From positions 1 through 64,000 of the forward strand of contig JAIVFJ010000037.1 in assembly GCA_025765615.1 (NCBI GenBank): a stretch of DNA of 64,000 nt, in the 5' to 3' direction. The position numbers were made by a program, and so were the translations under genes. Positions 33,305-45,309 of the stretch are shown here, piece by piece. Every line of letters begins with the position of its first letter. Within the stretch, counting starts at the first letter, position 1. The notes beneath the pieces were generated by a model. The model saw only the letters and a list, made by a program, of their open reading frames with translations. It was not told where the DNA came from and did no database searches. This DNA comes from Zopfochytrium polystomum (taxonomy: Eukaryota > Chytridiomycota > Chytridiomycetes > Chytridiales > Chytridiaceae).

Positions 33305-34284
33305 ATGGCCAACAAGCAGCCCGCCGCCGTCGCTGTCGCCGTCCCGCGTGTGGACCCTCGGTGAGTATGCACAGACGGGTTCTTCTGAAAGAGATACGAG
33401 AGGCAGAGCGATAACACAGTCGCGATCCCTTCACTCTGATCACGCCTAGCTCATGCACTAATTGACCACCACATATTCACACGCTTGATATTCGTCGCAC
33501 TCTCATGTCCAACCCAAATGGTGATCAAGATTCGCAACCACCGCCTTCACTCTCCCAGGTTGGCACATTCTTCTTGTTTCAACCCGGCTGAACCGACTTC
33601 TTCCATATCCCCTGCAGTCGAGCTCACCCGTTCATTTTGCAAAACTTCATCCCACTACCCAGGCTACCAGATCGTTGAGAACAAGGGCATCGCACGAGGC
33701 CTGACCGTCCGCAACCCGAACGCCGGCAAATCCTTTGTTGCGGGTTTTGCTGCCATGGGCGGCGGGGAGTCTTCTGTCTGTGAGTAACGATTGATTAACG
33801 GTGTGCCAGCTTTTGCTCGCTCCAGAGTAACTGAGGTTAACACCGTTTCTGGGGTCCAGACATGGAGATGGCAGAGAAGGCTCGAGCCACGGCGATGGAG
33901 CGGGTACTGGCGTCTGCGGCTGCACTTGGAGCTAACGCCATCATTGGTTGGTTTCCCGTTGCCCTTAATTGTTATGGTTCCTTTTTCTCGAAGCGTTGAC
34001 TGCTCACACTAATTTCATACTACCAGGAGTGCGATACGACACCCAGGAAATGTAAGAACTTAAAAACGATCCGCACCCACGCCTATCAGTCCAACTCAGC
34101 TTCCACCTCATCTGTGAGGATTCTAACCACCCCGTGCCATTCCCTTGCAGCATGCCCGGTATGACTGAGGTTTTCGCATACGGTTGGTAGTGTTTAGTGA
34201 CTTTTTGCAAGCCTGCGCACCACTCACACACACTTAAATTTTTCAGGAACTGCCGTTGTTGTTTCTCCCAGTCAACAACCTTGA
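33305..34284 (+). CDS. YbjQ/UPF0145 family protein
   Basis: A small pentamer-forming family of unknown role (old name: heavy-metal-binding domain DUF74). The conserved part is spread over five exons: a block ending at 33779 with HYPGYQIVENKGIARGL, TVRNPNAGKSFVAGF and MGGGESSV; 33860-33946 (YMEMAEKARATAMERVL, ALGANAII); 34027-34051 (GVRYDTQE); 34151-34182 (IMPGMTEVFAYG); 34247-34284 (GTAVVVSPSQQP and stop). These match the family order PGY-IVRG-GG-EARxxAxxRM-GANAIVGVR-AYGTAV. The 5' part is uncertain: an exon starting at ATG 33305 (MANKQPAAVAVAVPR, donor at 33361) fits the promoter context, but I could not join it in frame to the PGY exon with confidence. Confidence 0.7.
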
Positions 34285-36327
34285 AGTAAGCAGAACGCCT
34301 TTCGTACTTTACTCTTTTGCAAGTACCATTAGAATTCTAACCATTAAATAATCGAGGTGTTGAGCTACTCAAAAGAACAAGTTCTGAGTAGTGCTTAAGC
34401 TCAACGTTTGCCACAATTTCAGCAAATTTTTCAGAAATTCCAGTTTTCGTCGGATGACAGCTGTACATTCCAGTGGCCCTTGGAAATGGGTGGGCAGCGG
34501 AAGTTTTTGGCTTTGGGGAATAGAGAGTGTGTCTGTCCCTGCACTTATCAGAGCAGCATCTGCCTACACAGGTGGGTGACTGCCACTGACGGGCGAGGAG
34601 TGCCTGCAAGGGATTCAAGTCTGTCCATGGTGAAGACAGGTGTGGGGCCTGTCTGAAACCTCTCCATTTACTGCGGTGCAGCAGAGCTGCGAACTCGGCC
34701 CATCAGGGGTGACTGCATAGATAGAGGTACTCATCAGTCAAACAGGAAACATGGGAATCAATGCAAAGAATGAATAAACAAACAGGCAACAGAGTTTACA
34801 AAGAAATTGGTCAGGCAATGAGTCTTTCTAATGACGGTGATTGCCTTTGGGGCTCACTGAAATACAGGAGGTCAGAGTGCAGCCTGGTCAGGATTATGAA
34901 AATGGTTGGTGGTTTTCTCCTGTACGATTATCTTAATATGTAAGATTGAATCTGCAGGTAGCGTACTCAAATGTGCTCTGTTGGATTTTGTCCGTCTCGG
35001 AGCTCGGCCAAAATGGAAAGAAAGGGAACATTTGATCGCGCTCTTGGAGTGGCTCCCCATGATAATTTGCAGCACAATCGCAGGGAGAAACGACTGGGCT
35101 GTAAAGGAAGATGGCAGAAGCGGTGAGCGGTGGTGGTGGTCAAGGCGATGGCTATTCCAAAACAGTCATTAGAAAGGGACGTGAACGACGCCACGTGTCC
35201 TTCGTGTGGTGAAAAAAGGACCGAGCGATGGGTTATCGAGGAAATTATTGCGTGGCAACACGGGGAAGTGGGACTTTTCTTAGTGCACTGCTTTGGCAAA
35301 TGAAGTTTGGAGTGCGACAAGCATCAGGGACATTCGTGCGCGTAACTTCGTGATCTTCTTGGCTTGCCGACGAGAGGCTTCGTCCCGACATCAAAGAGGC
35401 GAGATGCCATCAAAAAGGGAGTGCAAAGGTATGGCCGCCTCATCGCGCGGTTGTAGCTTTTTGCTTGCCTAGTGGATTGGGGGATTCGGTCGTTGCCCTC
35501 CCACTGGAATTATTCTCGCATCGGTAAGAAAGAGGTGGCCAGCGGGCCCGCTATTTATCTGTTGTGCGGACGGTAAGGGGGCCGCCAGAGCCTGCCACAA
35601 AGGGTGTCAAGCGCACGCGGACGACGGCCATCGCTTGAGACCACTGTCAAGCCCGACTTTGGCTTTCTCTCGTTTTCTTTTTTTTTTCCATCAAATTTCA
35701 AACTCCGATTCCGTTTAGTGGATCCCACCAAAGAACAGGAAGAGAAGGAACACTCGAAACGCGCGTTTTTCAATGAGAATCTCGAAGTAGACGTCCCTTC
35801 TGGCAGGACTTGTCCACTTGATTTTTCCTCAGCCCTTGTGAATCCAATCAATCAGCATGAACCTGGGGTTGCGGGAGCAGTTTGCGCGTTAAAGAGCGTG
35901 AAGATTCTGATGAAAAAAAGTATTAATCCAGGGCTGAATCGACATGAGCGGCGGGAAGCATTCATTGCTCAACGTTCAAAAAGCAGTATCAGTGCCACAG
36001 GCGGATGTGTGTTGGGCGGGCGGCCCACGAAAAAATGAAAGAAATAGCACTTGTCTGTCTGTCTGCCTGTCCCTGTCAGTCAGTATGGGTCCAGTGGTCT
36101 GATTGGCTGTCTGTCGGCCTGTGGGCCTGCCTACGAAAATTTCGTGGGGCTCCAGTGTTGTCACGGCAGGGTCGTGACCCCAGTGACGAACGATATAAAT
36201 TTAGTGGAAGCAGCACCTCTTGCTGTACTTTCGACCTGCGCCTTCTTTGCCCGCCGCCGCCCGTAGTTATTTAACAAACTAAGCGCGAGAATCAATCAAG
36301 CGCCCAGCACACCAGATCCTTTCGTTG
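34285..36327. other. Two-kilobase intergenic region, nothing recognised
   Basis: I see no family motif, tRNA or repeat array. A few open frames of 60-145 codons exist on both strands but have no splice-consistent or conserved content. A short TCTGTCTGTCTG tract lies at about 36052-36066. Confidence 0.35.
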
Positions 36328-38488
36328 ATGGCAGACGTGACAATCGTGCGCGCCGATTCGGCCAAGGCTTCCGAGCTGCACCGTCCCTCTGGCAACGACT
36401 CGTCACCTGTCGTTGATCCCCCCTCCCGTCTACCGCGACGTCGTCGAAAGCAGCCAGAACCAGCAGCCGCCGCAGCCACAGCACCACTACGTCGCCGTGC
36501 CGAACGAATTCACTCCGATCCTCATTCCGCCCGGCTCAAAGGTCGTTATCCTAGATCGCTCCCCTCGCCGGAGACGCGGCTTCGTTTTCGGCTTTATCCT
36601 TGTCTTGATGGCGTACTACTTTCTTTCGCGCCGAGCTCCACGAGTATGTGTCTCCCCCAACCGATCATTTCATTTGCAATCCTGTTTTTCTTCTTGCTCC
36701 TGACGGCCGAGATCGCTTCCGCAAAGGGCTTCGACGTCTTCCCCGGAGTGAATCCCGAAAATGAGTTTGAGCCATCGATTCAGTGTCTGCCCGACGAAGC
36801 GAGCGTGGTAGTCTACCCAGACTTGATGAAGGTCGAGGTGCCCTCTTCTGCATCCGCCCTCGTCCTGGATGTGAAAGGCGTCGGGGTAGGTCATTTCGAA
36901 TTATCGGCTGGACCGTTTCCTAATGTTCACTCGTCCCCGCTGCTTTCCTGCCCAGATTGGAACGATCCAAGTCGAAATCGATTCGACTGTCTCTCAAATC
37001 ACCGTCGAAAACCACTTTCACCTTACCCCCAATATCCTCCCTGAACTCGTCAACGTCTCACACATGGAGTCGTCTGGCCGCCACACGATCCTCGTTCAAA
37101 CCCCGCACTGCCTCGGCGACGGGTGCCGCGATCACCGCGATGGCGTTCACGACCACCCGCACCCAGGAAGGAACGTGTGGCTGGAAGTGGGCCGAGACGG
37201 TCGCAAGTACCACAACAAGAATGGCTGCGTTGTCGTTGCTTCGCGGATCAGAATCCCGGCCACCCTTGCAGCCAGGGCGACGCTGCCGGACTTGTTCGTC
37301 TCGGGGGAGATGATGGCGATTGAGGCGGTACTGGCCGACGACACGCGCGCGAAGATCGAACCACATTGTGCTGACCACTGTGTTTGGATCAATCCATGTT
37401 GGAGGATTGACTGCGGCGACCGTCACAACGAAGTCGGAAGTGGGCTCTGTCCGCATCAATACTGTGGACGCCCCAACTATTGATCTCAGGAGCACGACCG
37501 GAAGCATCTCTGCCAAGGTCGGCGGCGCTTTCTTGTTCTGTAACAACAGCTTTGTTGGAACCAGAAAATTGACTTCTTTTCTCATCCCTAACATCCAGGA
37601 CGTCAACTCGAAGGAGTTCTCTACGGTCGCATCGACCGGATCAATTCACTTCGAGGTATGTCGAATGCCGTTATTTGCGTGATTCGTGCCATTGGCCGCT
37701 GACCTCAAAATTTTGTTGGGGGTGTTTCTACAAACAGAACGTCAGCGCAGAGGAGCTCAAAGCAGAGTCGGCGTCAGGAAGTATAACTGCAACGGTGAGT
37801 CACCCCTTCTTTCGACCAGCCGGTGATTTCTGTCTAAACGTTCATGCTTAGACTGTGAAAGTTGGATCTCTCACTTTCCACACTTCCGCCGGGTCTGTCC
37901 GCGTAAAGGTGAGGAGGAAGCGTTGACTGATAAGGGGAAAAACTTTCGTTTAACGCTCCACGGTCTTGACAGGACGCCACCGTTGCAAAACTTGCTGATC
38001 TTACCACCAACTCGGGATCGATCGGCGTGGACAATTTCTCGGGCTCCTTCACGTCTCTCACCGCGAAAACGGGGGCTGGGTCGGCTCACGTGTCCAACCT
38101 TCTCATGGATCGTGCCATTCCGAGCAATGTCGAAGTGGAGTCGAACTCCGGGTCAGTCGACGTCAAAGTGGTATGTGATCTTTCTGGGGGTTTTTTTTCG
38201 TTGTCCAGTCCAACAGCCGCTCAAATCAATTGGCGTATCAACACACCATTTCTTACTCCCAACGCCATACCCATTGAACAACGAAAAAAAAAAAAAAAAT
38301 TCAAGACCAACTTTTTCGGAAAGTTTCTCATCACATCCAACTATGGCAGCGTCTCCGTGTCCGGCAGCGACCTCACGGTGGACAAGACCAAGAACCGGAT
38401 CAACGGGACGCGCGGATACGGCGACGATTTGATCCACGGGCTCGTTGCAGTCACTCGCGTCGGCTCGTCGCGCGCAACGTTCTTGTGA
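36328..38488 (+). CDS. Type II membrane protein with DUF4097-like ectodomain, copy 2 (two frame breaks)
   Basis: Paralog of the gene at 14000-16076. Exons: 36328-36643, 36727-36885, 36956-37517, 37599-37655, 37738-37794, 37852-37908, 37973-38170, 38306-38488. A cytosolic N-terminus precedes one TM helix (GFVFGFILVLMAYYFL). The ectodomain contains the same segments as copy 1 (FEPSIQCLPDEA against FESRLQCLPVHA; KNGCVVVASRIRIPATLAA). Three consecutive phase-0 exons are exactly 57 bases, each encoding one 19-residue rung (SVAS-TGSIHFE, ESASGSITAT, TSAGSVRVK types), where copy 1 has only one. The 198-base exon also has its equal-length counterpart in copy 1. Frame breaks: one extra C in the C6 run at about 36418-36423, and one base at about 37350 in a CGCGCG run. 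Function as for copy 1 unknown. Confidence 0.65.
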
Positions 38489-39283
38489 GATTGAAGCGCG
38501 GTCGGCGTCATGGTCATCATTATTGTGAGGAAGATGGGTCCCCTGCTTTCCTTTTACGGTCCCTCTGTTTGGGCGTAGCGTTTAAGCGATTGCACCAAAA
38601 CACCGAAGTGCATTTACGCAGGAACTACCTCATCTCCGTTTTTTTCGCCCCTACCTGCTGGTCAATTTTTATTGGACTTTGATTTCAAAATGTTCTTGTT
38701 TTTGTTGCTGATGTACGTCTTATCAATATCAATCCTCCCCAGAAGAGTTTCTTCGTGGCCGGAAATAAACAGTGGACAGCTGACCTCTTCCTTGCGACCG
38801 ATTTAAGTATGTCGCGGCAAGCGCACTGATGGGTGGATGTTTGGGAGTGGCATTGCAACGGCGACAAAACGTTGCCAGTCTCAGCCGCGGTATTGCTTCA
38901 AAACCGGAGATAGGGGTCGCCGTTTCGCGTCGGCGTCTCGTGGTGTGTCTGCGTCCCTGTCCGACCGTTTGGCGATGCGTTGTGCGATTTGTGTGTCCCA
39001 ATTTTTCCGCCGTGGCGGGAGTGGGAAAAACGAATGAGCCGCCCACCGCGGGGCTTCAACCAAGAGGTTGAAAACAAAACTGAAAAAAAAGGGAAAGAAA
39101 GAATTCGCGCACATCAATTAACCCGCATCCACACCTATTACAAAGCTTCCGCAGGCAGCGGCACGAAAACACGCAACGTCGCCTCGCGTACAAAAGGGTC
39201 GGCCCGCGGGGGTGACCTCACTGCAATAGCAACTTGGCATACCCAACCAAACTCTGAACATCCCCCTGCTCCATCCCCCCAAC
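38489..39283. other. Intergenic, nothing recognised
   Basis: The promoter side of the ABCG gene; an A-rich run at about 39075-39095. No coding family seen. Confidence 0.4.
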
Positions 39284-41402
39284 ATGGCTTTCACAAAAAA
39301 GGAGAGCAACGCCTCCACCAGCGCTTACATAGCCACCAAGGCCAGCGCAACGCCATCAGCGGCGGAAGTCGACCGTGAGGCAGCTGGAACTCAAAGCTTC
39401 AAGAATGGCGCTAACAAGTTCGAGTGGCGGGGCGTTTCCTACGAGGTCGGGGGCCGCAAAATTCTGCACAACGTCTCGGGCTCTGTCGCTTCGGGTGAAA
39501 TGATCGCCATCATGGGTAGCTCTGGCGCTGGCAAGACAACCCTTTTGAATGGTCAGAGTGCTGGCTGACACTTCCAAGATGACTGACTTCTAATGCCTCT
39601 TCAAACATTCCTTTCCAAATACCCACAAAAGCCCTTTCTGGACGAATGGCTTCAGGAACCCTGAACGGTCAAATCCTGCTGGACGGTCAAAAGCGCAACC
39701 CTCGACTCTGGCGGAGACAAGCAGCGTTTGTCGAGCAAGACGACGTGCTTTACACCGACCTCACTGTCAGGGAGACCATTGAGTACTCGGCTCGCCTTCG
39801 CTTGCCCACCTCCGAGAACTCACCGACAGAAATCCGAGCTCGAACCGCAGCAGTTATGAAAAGCCTCCGCCTGTCTGCCTCGGCCGACACTCGCATCGGC
39901 ACCACACTTCAGCGCGGCATATTGAGCGAAGAGCGCAAGCGCACAGCAATCGCGCAAGAGTTTGTGACAATGCCCCCAATCTTGTTTCTGGATGAGCCCA
40001 CATCTAGTAAGTTTTATTGCGGCTCCCCCTCAATCCCTTTCTTCAAACTAATCTATTTTGTAGAACTTGACTCAAACACATCTTTCTACCTCATGGACAT
40101 CATCAAAAACGCCGTCGTGGAATCTGGAAGAATGACTGTCGCGACTTTGCACCAACCGTCGTGGCAAGCTTATCTCTCTTTTCGACAAGATTTTGCTTCT
40201 CTCTGCTGGGACGACGGTTTACTTTGGCCCACCTCAAGGTGCTCTGGCCCACTTTGAAGAGCTCGGCTTCAAACCAAGGCCAAAGCAGAACCCCGCCGAC
40301 TTTTTCATGGACCTTCTGACTATCGACACTGCCAAGGATGAAGCGGGCATCGCAGCCGACCGACAGCGCGTTCACAGCCTCGAGCAGGCATTCAGTACCG
40401 CCCAAACGGGGTCCGACACACCAACCCCACCCGAATCGGAAACGACGGCGCTGATTCCCACCACATCCCACCGCTGGCCCAACGCGTGGACGCACGAAGC
40501 CTCGACGCTGACGGAGCGCGCGTTCCGCCAGCTGCTCCGCGACCGCGCGACCATCATCGCGTCCCTGGTGCGCACCATCGTCCTCGTAGTCCTGATCGGC
40601 TTCAGCTACTTCCGCCTCGCCCGCGACCAGCGCGGCATAAACAACCGCGCCGGCATCCTCTTCTTCTGGCCCATCAACGTCGTCCTCATGAACATGCTGC
40701 CCATCGTGAACTTTTTCCCCACGGAACGAGCTATCCTCCGTCGCGAGCGCTTCGCCGGCGCGTACAGGACCTCCGCGTTCTTTGCGTCGCGCGTCGCCGC
40801 AGAGGTCGCAAATTCGACCGTCTGGACGCTGTTGAGCTCCGCGCCGCTGTACTTTATGCTGGGGCTGAGGTCCGACGGAGACGTCGGGCCCTTTTTCGTG
40901 TGGTTGCTGGTTCAGTGGGCCATCGCCATGGCCGCCTTGGGGTACGGCATCGTGATTGCAGTGCTGGTGCCGAGCCTGCAGGTCTCGCAGGTCATTGCGC
41001 CGTTGATTGCGCTGATCTTTATGATCTTTGGCGGCGGCGTCGTCAGCACGTCGGACACAAAGTACCCATTCAAAATCATCCAGTGGATCTCTCCCATAAA
41101 CTGTGGGCATTGAATTTTTGTTCTTTATTCATTCTTGCTCAGTACTCCGGTCTAACGCAATGCCTTTTTCTCAGTCGCGTACCGCGCCAACATGATCAAC
41201 GAGTTTGAGGGCCTTTTAATCGAATGCGGCTCGACCGGCGCAGTGCTACTCGACTGGGGGCCAGGTGCTGTCATTCTTTGGGATCGACGACATTTCCAAG
41301 TGGGGGAACATTGGGGCTATTCTGGTTCTTGCGGCGGGGTGGTTGGCAATCGGTTACATTCTTCTCAGGGTTGCGGGTCGTCCAAAATCTGTTTTCATCT
41401 GA
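39284..41402 (+). CDS. ABCG (White-type) half-transporter with a degenerate signature motif
   Basis: NBD-TMD half-transporter; such proteins dimerise to export lipids, sterols or drugs. Exons about 39284-39551, 39632-40006, 40064-41102 and from about 41169 to the stop at 41400-41402. NBD: MGSSGAGKTTLLN (Walker A), FVEQDDVLYTDLTVRETI (Q-loop region), ILFLDEPTS (Walker B), VATLHQPS (switch His). The signature, normally VSGGERKR, is LSEERKR (after GI), and the D-loop reads TSKLDS. The TMD starts after about residue 330 with FRQLLRDRATIIASLVRTI and has VVLIGFSYFRLARDQRGINNR, ERAILRRERFAGAYRTSAFF and the C-terminal GNIGAILVLAAGWLAIGYI. Two single extra bases break the frame: a T at about 40172 (before ISLFDKILLLS) and one at about 41265 (before QVLSFFGIDD). 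Whether the gene is active is therefore open. Confidence 0.8.
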
Positions 41403-41564
41403 AGGCTGCAGGCGTTTCCATTCGAACTACGCACTTTTCACCTCCACCGTTGAGCAAAATATTTTTGGGCCACATGATTATCAACATGATTGTCAGGCGA
41501 AATTTGTCTCTCGAGTTAGTTCCTTCGTGGGGCTTATCCTTTCTAAATGATTTTTGGCGCGCGC

Positions 41565-43685
41565 TAACGCTCTCCGCGTTTGCGCAAAAATGAAGGAAAG
41601 TCAAGGAAAAACATGAAAATACGAAAGCTAATTCGATCGAAAATCCACTCCACGCCATCGCGCAGTTGGCGGCGCTTCATTACGAGAGCCATAATGGCAA
41701 GAATCGCGACGGCAGCTTTACCACGTCTGAGCATCCTGTGCCGCTGAATGGATAGTCGCGGCTCAGCGCCAAACTGGCGAAAAGTAAAAGGAGTCGTTCA
41801 GTTCATGGTTCAGTTCGAACGTGGATTTATGAACCCATCGCTCTCTCTCAAACAGGCCTCTTACCTGCTCAAAGTCGGCAGCGTGGACTTCTCGTGTGAT
41901 CCACCAGTACGATGTGGCGGAGGCGGGCCACGTGTTGACAACTTTGCCGTTGTTCTGGTACTTGTACCAGCTGGTGCAGCTTGAGGATCCGTATCCCGTC
42001 TCGCGCACAAAGGCCTGCAGTGCCGTGTTGAAGGATTCTTCGGCTGAAGGTGTCACATTTATGTATCGAACAGCCGGAGCCGAGAAAAGAGCGCGGAGGA
42101 GGTGCGTAACTTGGGTCATTGCAGATTCCACCTGATTAGAAATAAGGATACATGGTCACCGCGTTTCTCGCGGCAGAAGAGCTCTCGAAGCAACAAAAAA
42201 CAATACTAAAAAGATAAATTTACCATGAAGATGACGCTGTTGTGTCCAGGGTTAGTGTTGGGACCGTACAGGAAGAATAGATTGGGAAACCCGGTCACGC
42301 AAACACCCTTGTACGCCTCTGGTCCACCTTTGGCCTTCCAAAATTCTTCTAGGCGCACTCCCCCCATTCCGACAACGTCCACTGGATGCAGAAAACTGTC
42401 GGACTTGAACCCTGTCGCCAGGATCACCACGTCCGCAGGCTGCTCAATTCCCTCTTTCTTCTCCGCTCCTGAGCGGGAGACAAGGACGCCCGAAGCCGTG
42501 AGCTCAGTGATCGGATCCGTGATCAGCGTTACATTGTCTCGTTGAAGCGTCGGATACCACTGATCCGATATCAGGAACCGCTTGCAGCCAAACTCGTACT
42601 TTGGCAGCACTTTTTCGAGAAGTTTGGGGTCCGTCACCTGACTGGCGATTTGCTGATGAAGCACGCTCACTATGAACTTTGCCAGGCGCGGGTGGCGCTG
42701 CGGGTTCGTGTACAACGCAATCGAGTCTGCGCGCCAGAAGAGCAAGGAGCGGTATGCCGAACGAAGAAGGGGAAGATTGCGGAACGCCCAGCGGGATCAC
42801 CCGCCAGAACCGCAGGTCCTCGGATTTTGCGACAAACGCGGGCGACCGCTGGAAAACGGAAACGCTGGTCCCAGAGAGCTTGGCGATCTCGGGCACGACT
42901 TGGACGGCGGACGCGCCGGTGCCGATGACCGCGACGCGCTTGCCGCGGAGATCGACGGACGGGTTCCAGCGGGCCGTGTGGATGACGGGTCCGCGGAAGG
43001 CGCCCAGCCCGGCGAGCGCGGGCACGTTGGGGACGTTGAGCTGCCCGACGCACGATATCACCGCCGTGGCGACGACGGTGCGCGGGCGCAACGGCACGGC
43101 CTTGCCGTCGACGTGCCGGAGCTCGACGTGCCACCGGTTTTGGTGGTGGTCTCCGAAGGTGGCGTCACCGTGCCACACGCACCTCACCACCTCCGTGCCG
43201 AACCACGTGACCTTGTCCAGGCCGAAGCGAGCGGCGACGCCCTGCAGGTGCGCTTGGATCTCGCGCTGGGGCGCGCGCGCGACGGTCCAGTCCGGGTTTG
43301 GCGCGGCCGAGAGCGAGTAGAGGTGGGAGGGGACGTCGCACGCCGCGCCGGGGTAGGTGTTTGCGACCCAGGTGCCGCCGAACAAGGGGTCGGGCCGCTG
43401 GTCGACGATGAGGTAGTCCGAGGGTCGGAAGTTGAGCTGCTTTTGGAGGTCGATGGCGGCAACCATACCAGAGATCCTGTTTTTTGGGGTGGGGTGTGCA
43501 CCATGGAGTGGTGAATGCGTTTTCGGTTGGGATTGAGTCCGTGATCGACGTGATGAGCAGAAACGGATGAGGAGCCTCAGGCATTCACAGAAGAAGATGT
43601 GGAAGGTGATTAGCTACCCTGCACCGATGATGAGGACCTTGACGTCGCAGACGCCATCGCCGGCAGCACCACCTGTGGCCTGCAT
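41565..43685 (-). CDS. Flavin-containing / Baeyer-Villiger-type monooxygenase
   Basis: FAD- and NADPH-dependent oxygenase acting on ketones or heteroatoms. Exons: 43685-43618, 43476-42224, 42131-41865, 41773-41565. Seen: VKVLIIGAGISGMVAAIDLQ (FAD site, split by the first intron), DPLFGGTWVANTYPGAACD (typical GGTW...YPG), FRGPVIHTARWNP (Baeyer-Villiger/FMO fingerprint region), VAVIGTGASAVQVVPEIA (NADPH site) and DVVILATGF, then GPNTNPGHNS. The middle exon has 1,253 bases where the frame needs 1,252: one extra G at about 42782-42784 separates FWRVIPL from FRNLPLLRSAYRS. The C-terminal exon ends in a basic, partly hydrophobic tail that may anchor it to membranes. It converges with the ABCG gene, 162 bases apart. 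Confidence 0.83.
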
Positions 43686-45309
43686 CGCAGTCGCAGTGCG
43701 CAGCTCTTTGGACGAAAGTTAATTTTGGAAGAGCCAATAAAAAGGCGGGGGCTGGCCAAAAAGTCATCCGTGCCTGTCTGTCCCATTGACAGATCCAGAA
43801 AGGACGACAACCAGCACTCGACAACGGCGATGGTCAGCGTCACGGTGAAAAGCTTCAAGGCAACGAATGTGCCGCCTACTGTGTCGGAAGGTGTGGCGTC
43901 AACAAACTGTATGCCCCCCCATCGAAGCAAACAATAATTAACGGGATTGGGCCCTGTCGAAGTTTCTTCCCCACTTGCGAAGGCACATGCGCTTCGAATA
44001 ATGCCGCGTTTCCTTGGTAGCCAGCCGTGCGGAAACGTGCACCCCGCAATCATGATCATGGATGGTAGGTCGATTCTTTCTCCCCAAACCGCATACTTTT
44101 GCTCCAGAACACACGCACATCCCAGCGAACACAGTGCACTCCAGCGGTTTTTGGCCACCAGATCGGCTTACATGGCTTAGCCTGCTTCGTTCTCACTGGC
44201 GAGACAATATGGACGAACTTCTCATCCCTGGCGCCTGTTACAGCCTGGCGTCTCCATTTTGCAACGGCTTCTACGTTTCGCCTTCCACGTATTATTTAAA
44301 CAAAGTGTGGAAGTGATGGGCGGTCAGAATATTGTTTTTGCGGTGCAGTTCCGCTTGTTAACTTAATCGCAGAGAACAACTTTACCCCTGGTAGTTTTTC
44401 ACGAATTTGGCACGTGAAGCCGCTTCATTCTCCATGGTAGTAACGGCCAGAGAACGGCGTACCTGACTGCGAAAACAATGGGTTACGAGAAACGCCACTT
44501 CTCATTCAGAACCGCGTCCTTTCAGCAGTTTGTGAATAAAATGTTGAATAGAATGTTTGTTCCAAAAATTCCCTTCCACAGTAAATTCGCAGGAGGGTTT
44601 GTTGGAGTGAGTTTGCAATTAGCAATTAGCTGAACTCGGTATAGACCTCATCGTTCCAGCTTCACTCCCTGTGCAAGATGGGGTTCTACCACCGCGCTGC
44701 ATACTATTTATGTAAGAAGCATTTTGCCTTCCGCAGTCAAACCGCAGTTGTTCATGCTCCGTAGTTGGACTGTGGTTGGTCACGACTGCGCAGAGTAGAC
44801 GTGTTTTGGGGTAAACATGCTTGCGGCAGATTCCTTCTACGCTGACAACTTTGAGGACACTCACCATCAAGTGACAAGGGAAATTGACCGTCAGCCGATC
44901 GGCTTTGTGCTATGTGTGCAGATTTACGACCAGCTTAGCTGGGTCACGTTGTCTGGAGGCGCTTGTTCTTGGCTGATTCGGGCCGGATCAGCAGCGACTC
45001 AGCATTTCACAGTCCCTGCCTTCTCGATATGCTCACTGCACAGGCTCTGCCTGCTCATGCCCTTACCATTTACAGCGTCGTAGATGGAGAGGGTAGCATC
45101 CCTCCTTTTTGGTAATTCTAGAGGAGGCTGGAATGATATCTCCTAATCGAGGATGACAAAGACCATGATATTGAGTAGAGTGAGGTCGACAACATTCAGC
45201 AGGAAACCAACAAAAAACAAGAATCGCAGGACACCAAAAAGGTAACGAAACCAATGAACGTGCATTCGAAAGCATAATACGTCCACAAGCCCCGCCATCG
45301 GAAGGGAAA
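43686..45309. other. Intergenic, nothing recognised
   Basis: No conserved family on either strand. The open frames at 43610-44158 (minus) and 44817-45083 (plus) have no recognisable content. Confidence 0.35.

Noticed and set aside
43610..44158. 182-codon minus-strand frame upstream of the monooxygenase
   Set aside because: Its C-terminal end overlaps the first monooxygenase exon in another frame and the rest has no motif.
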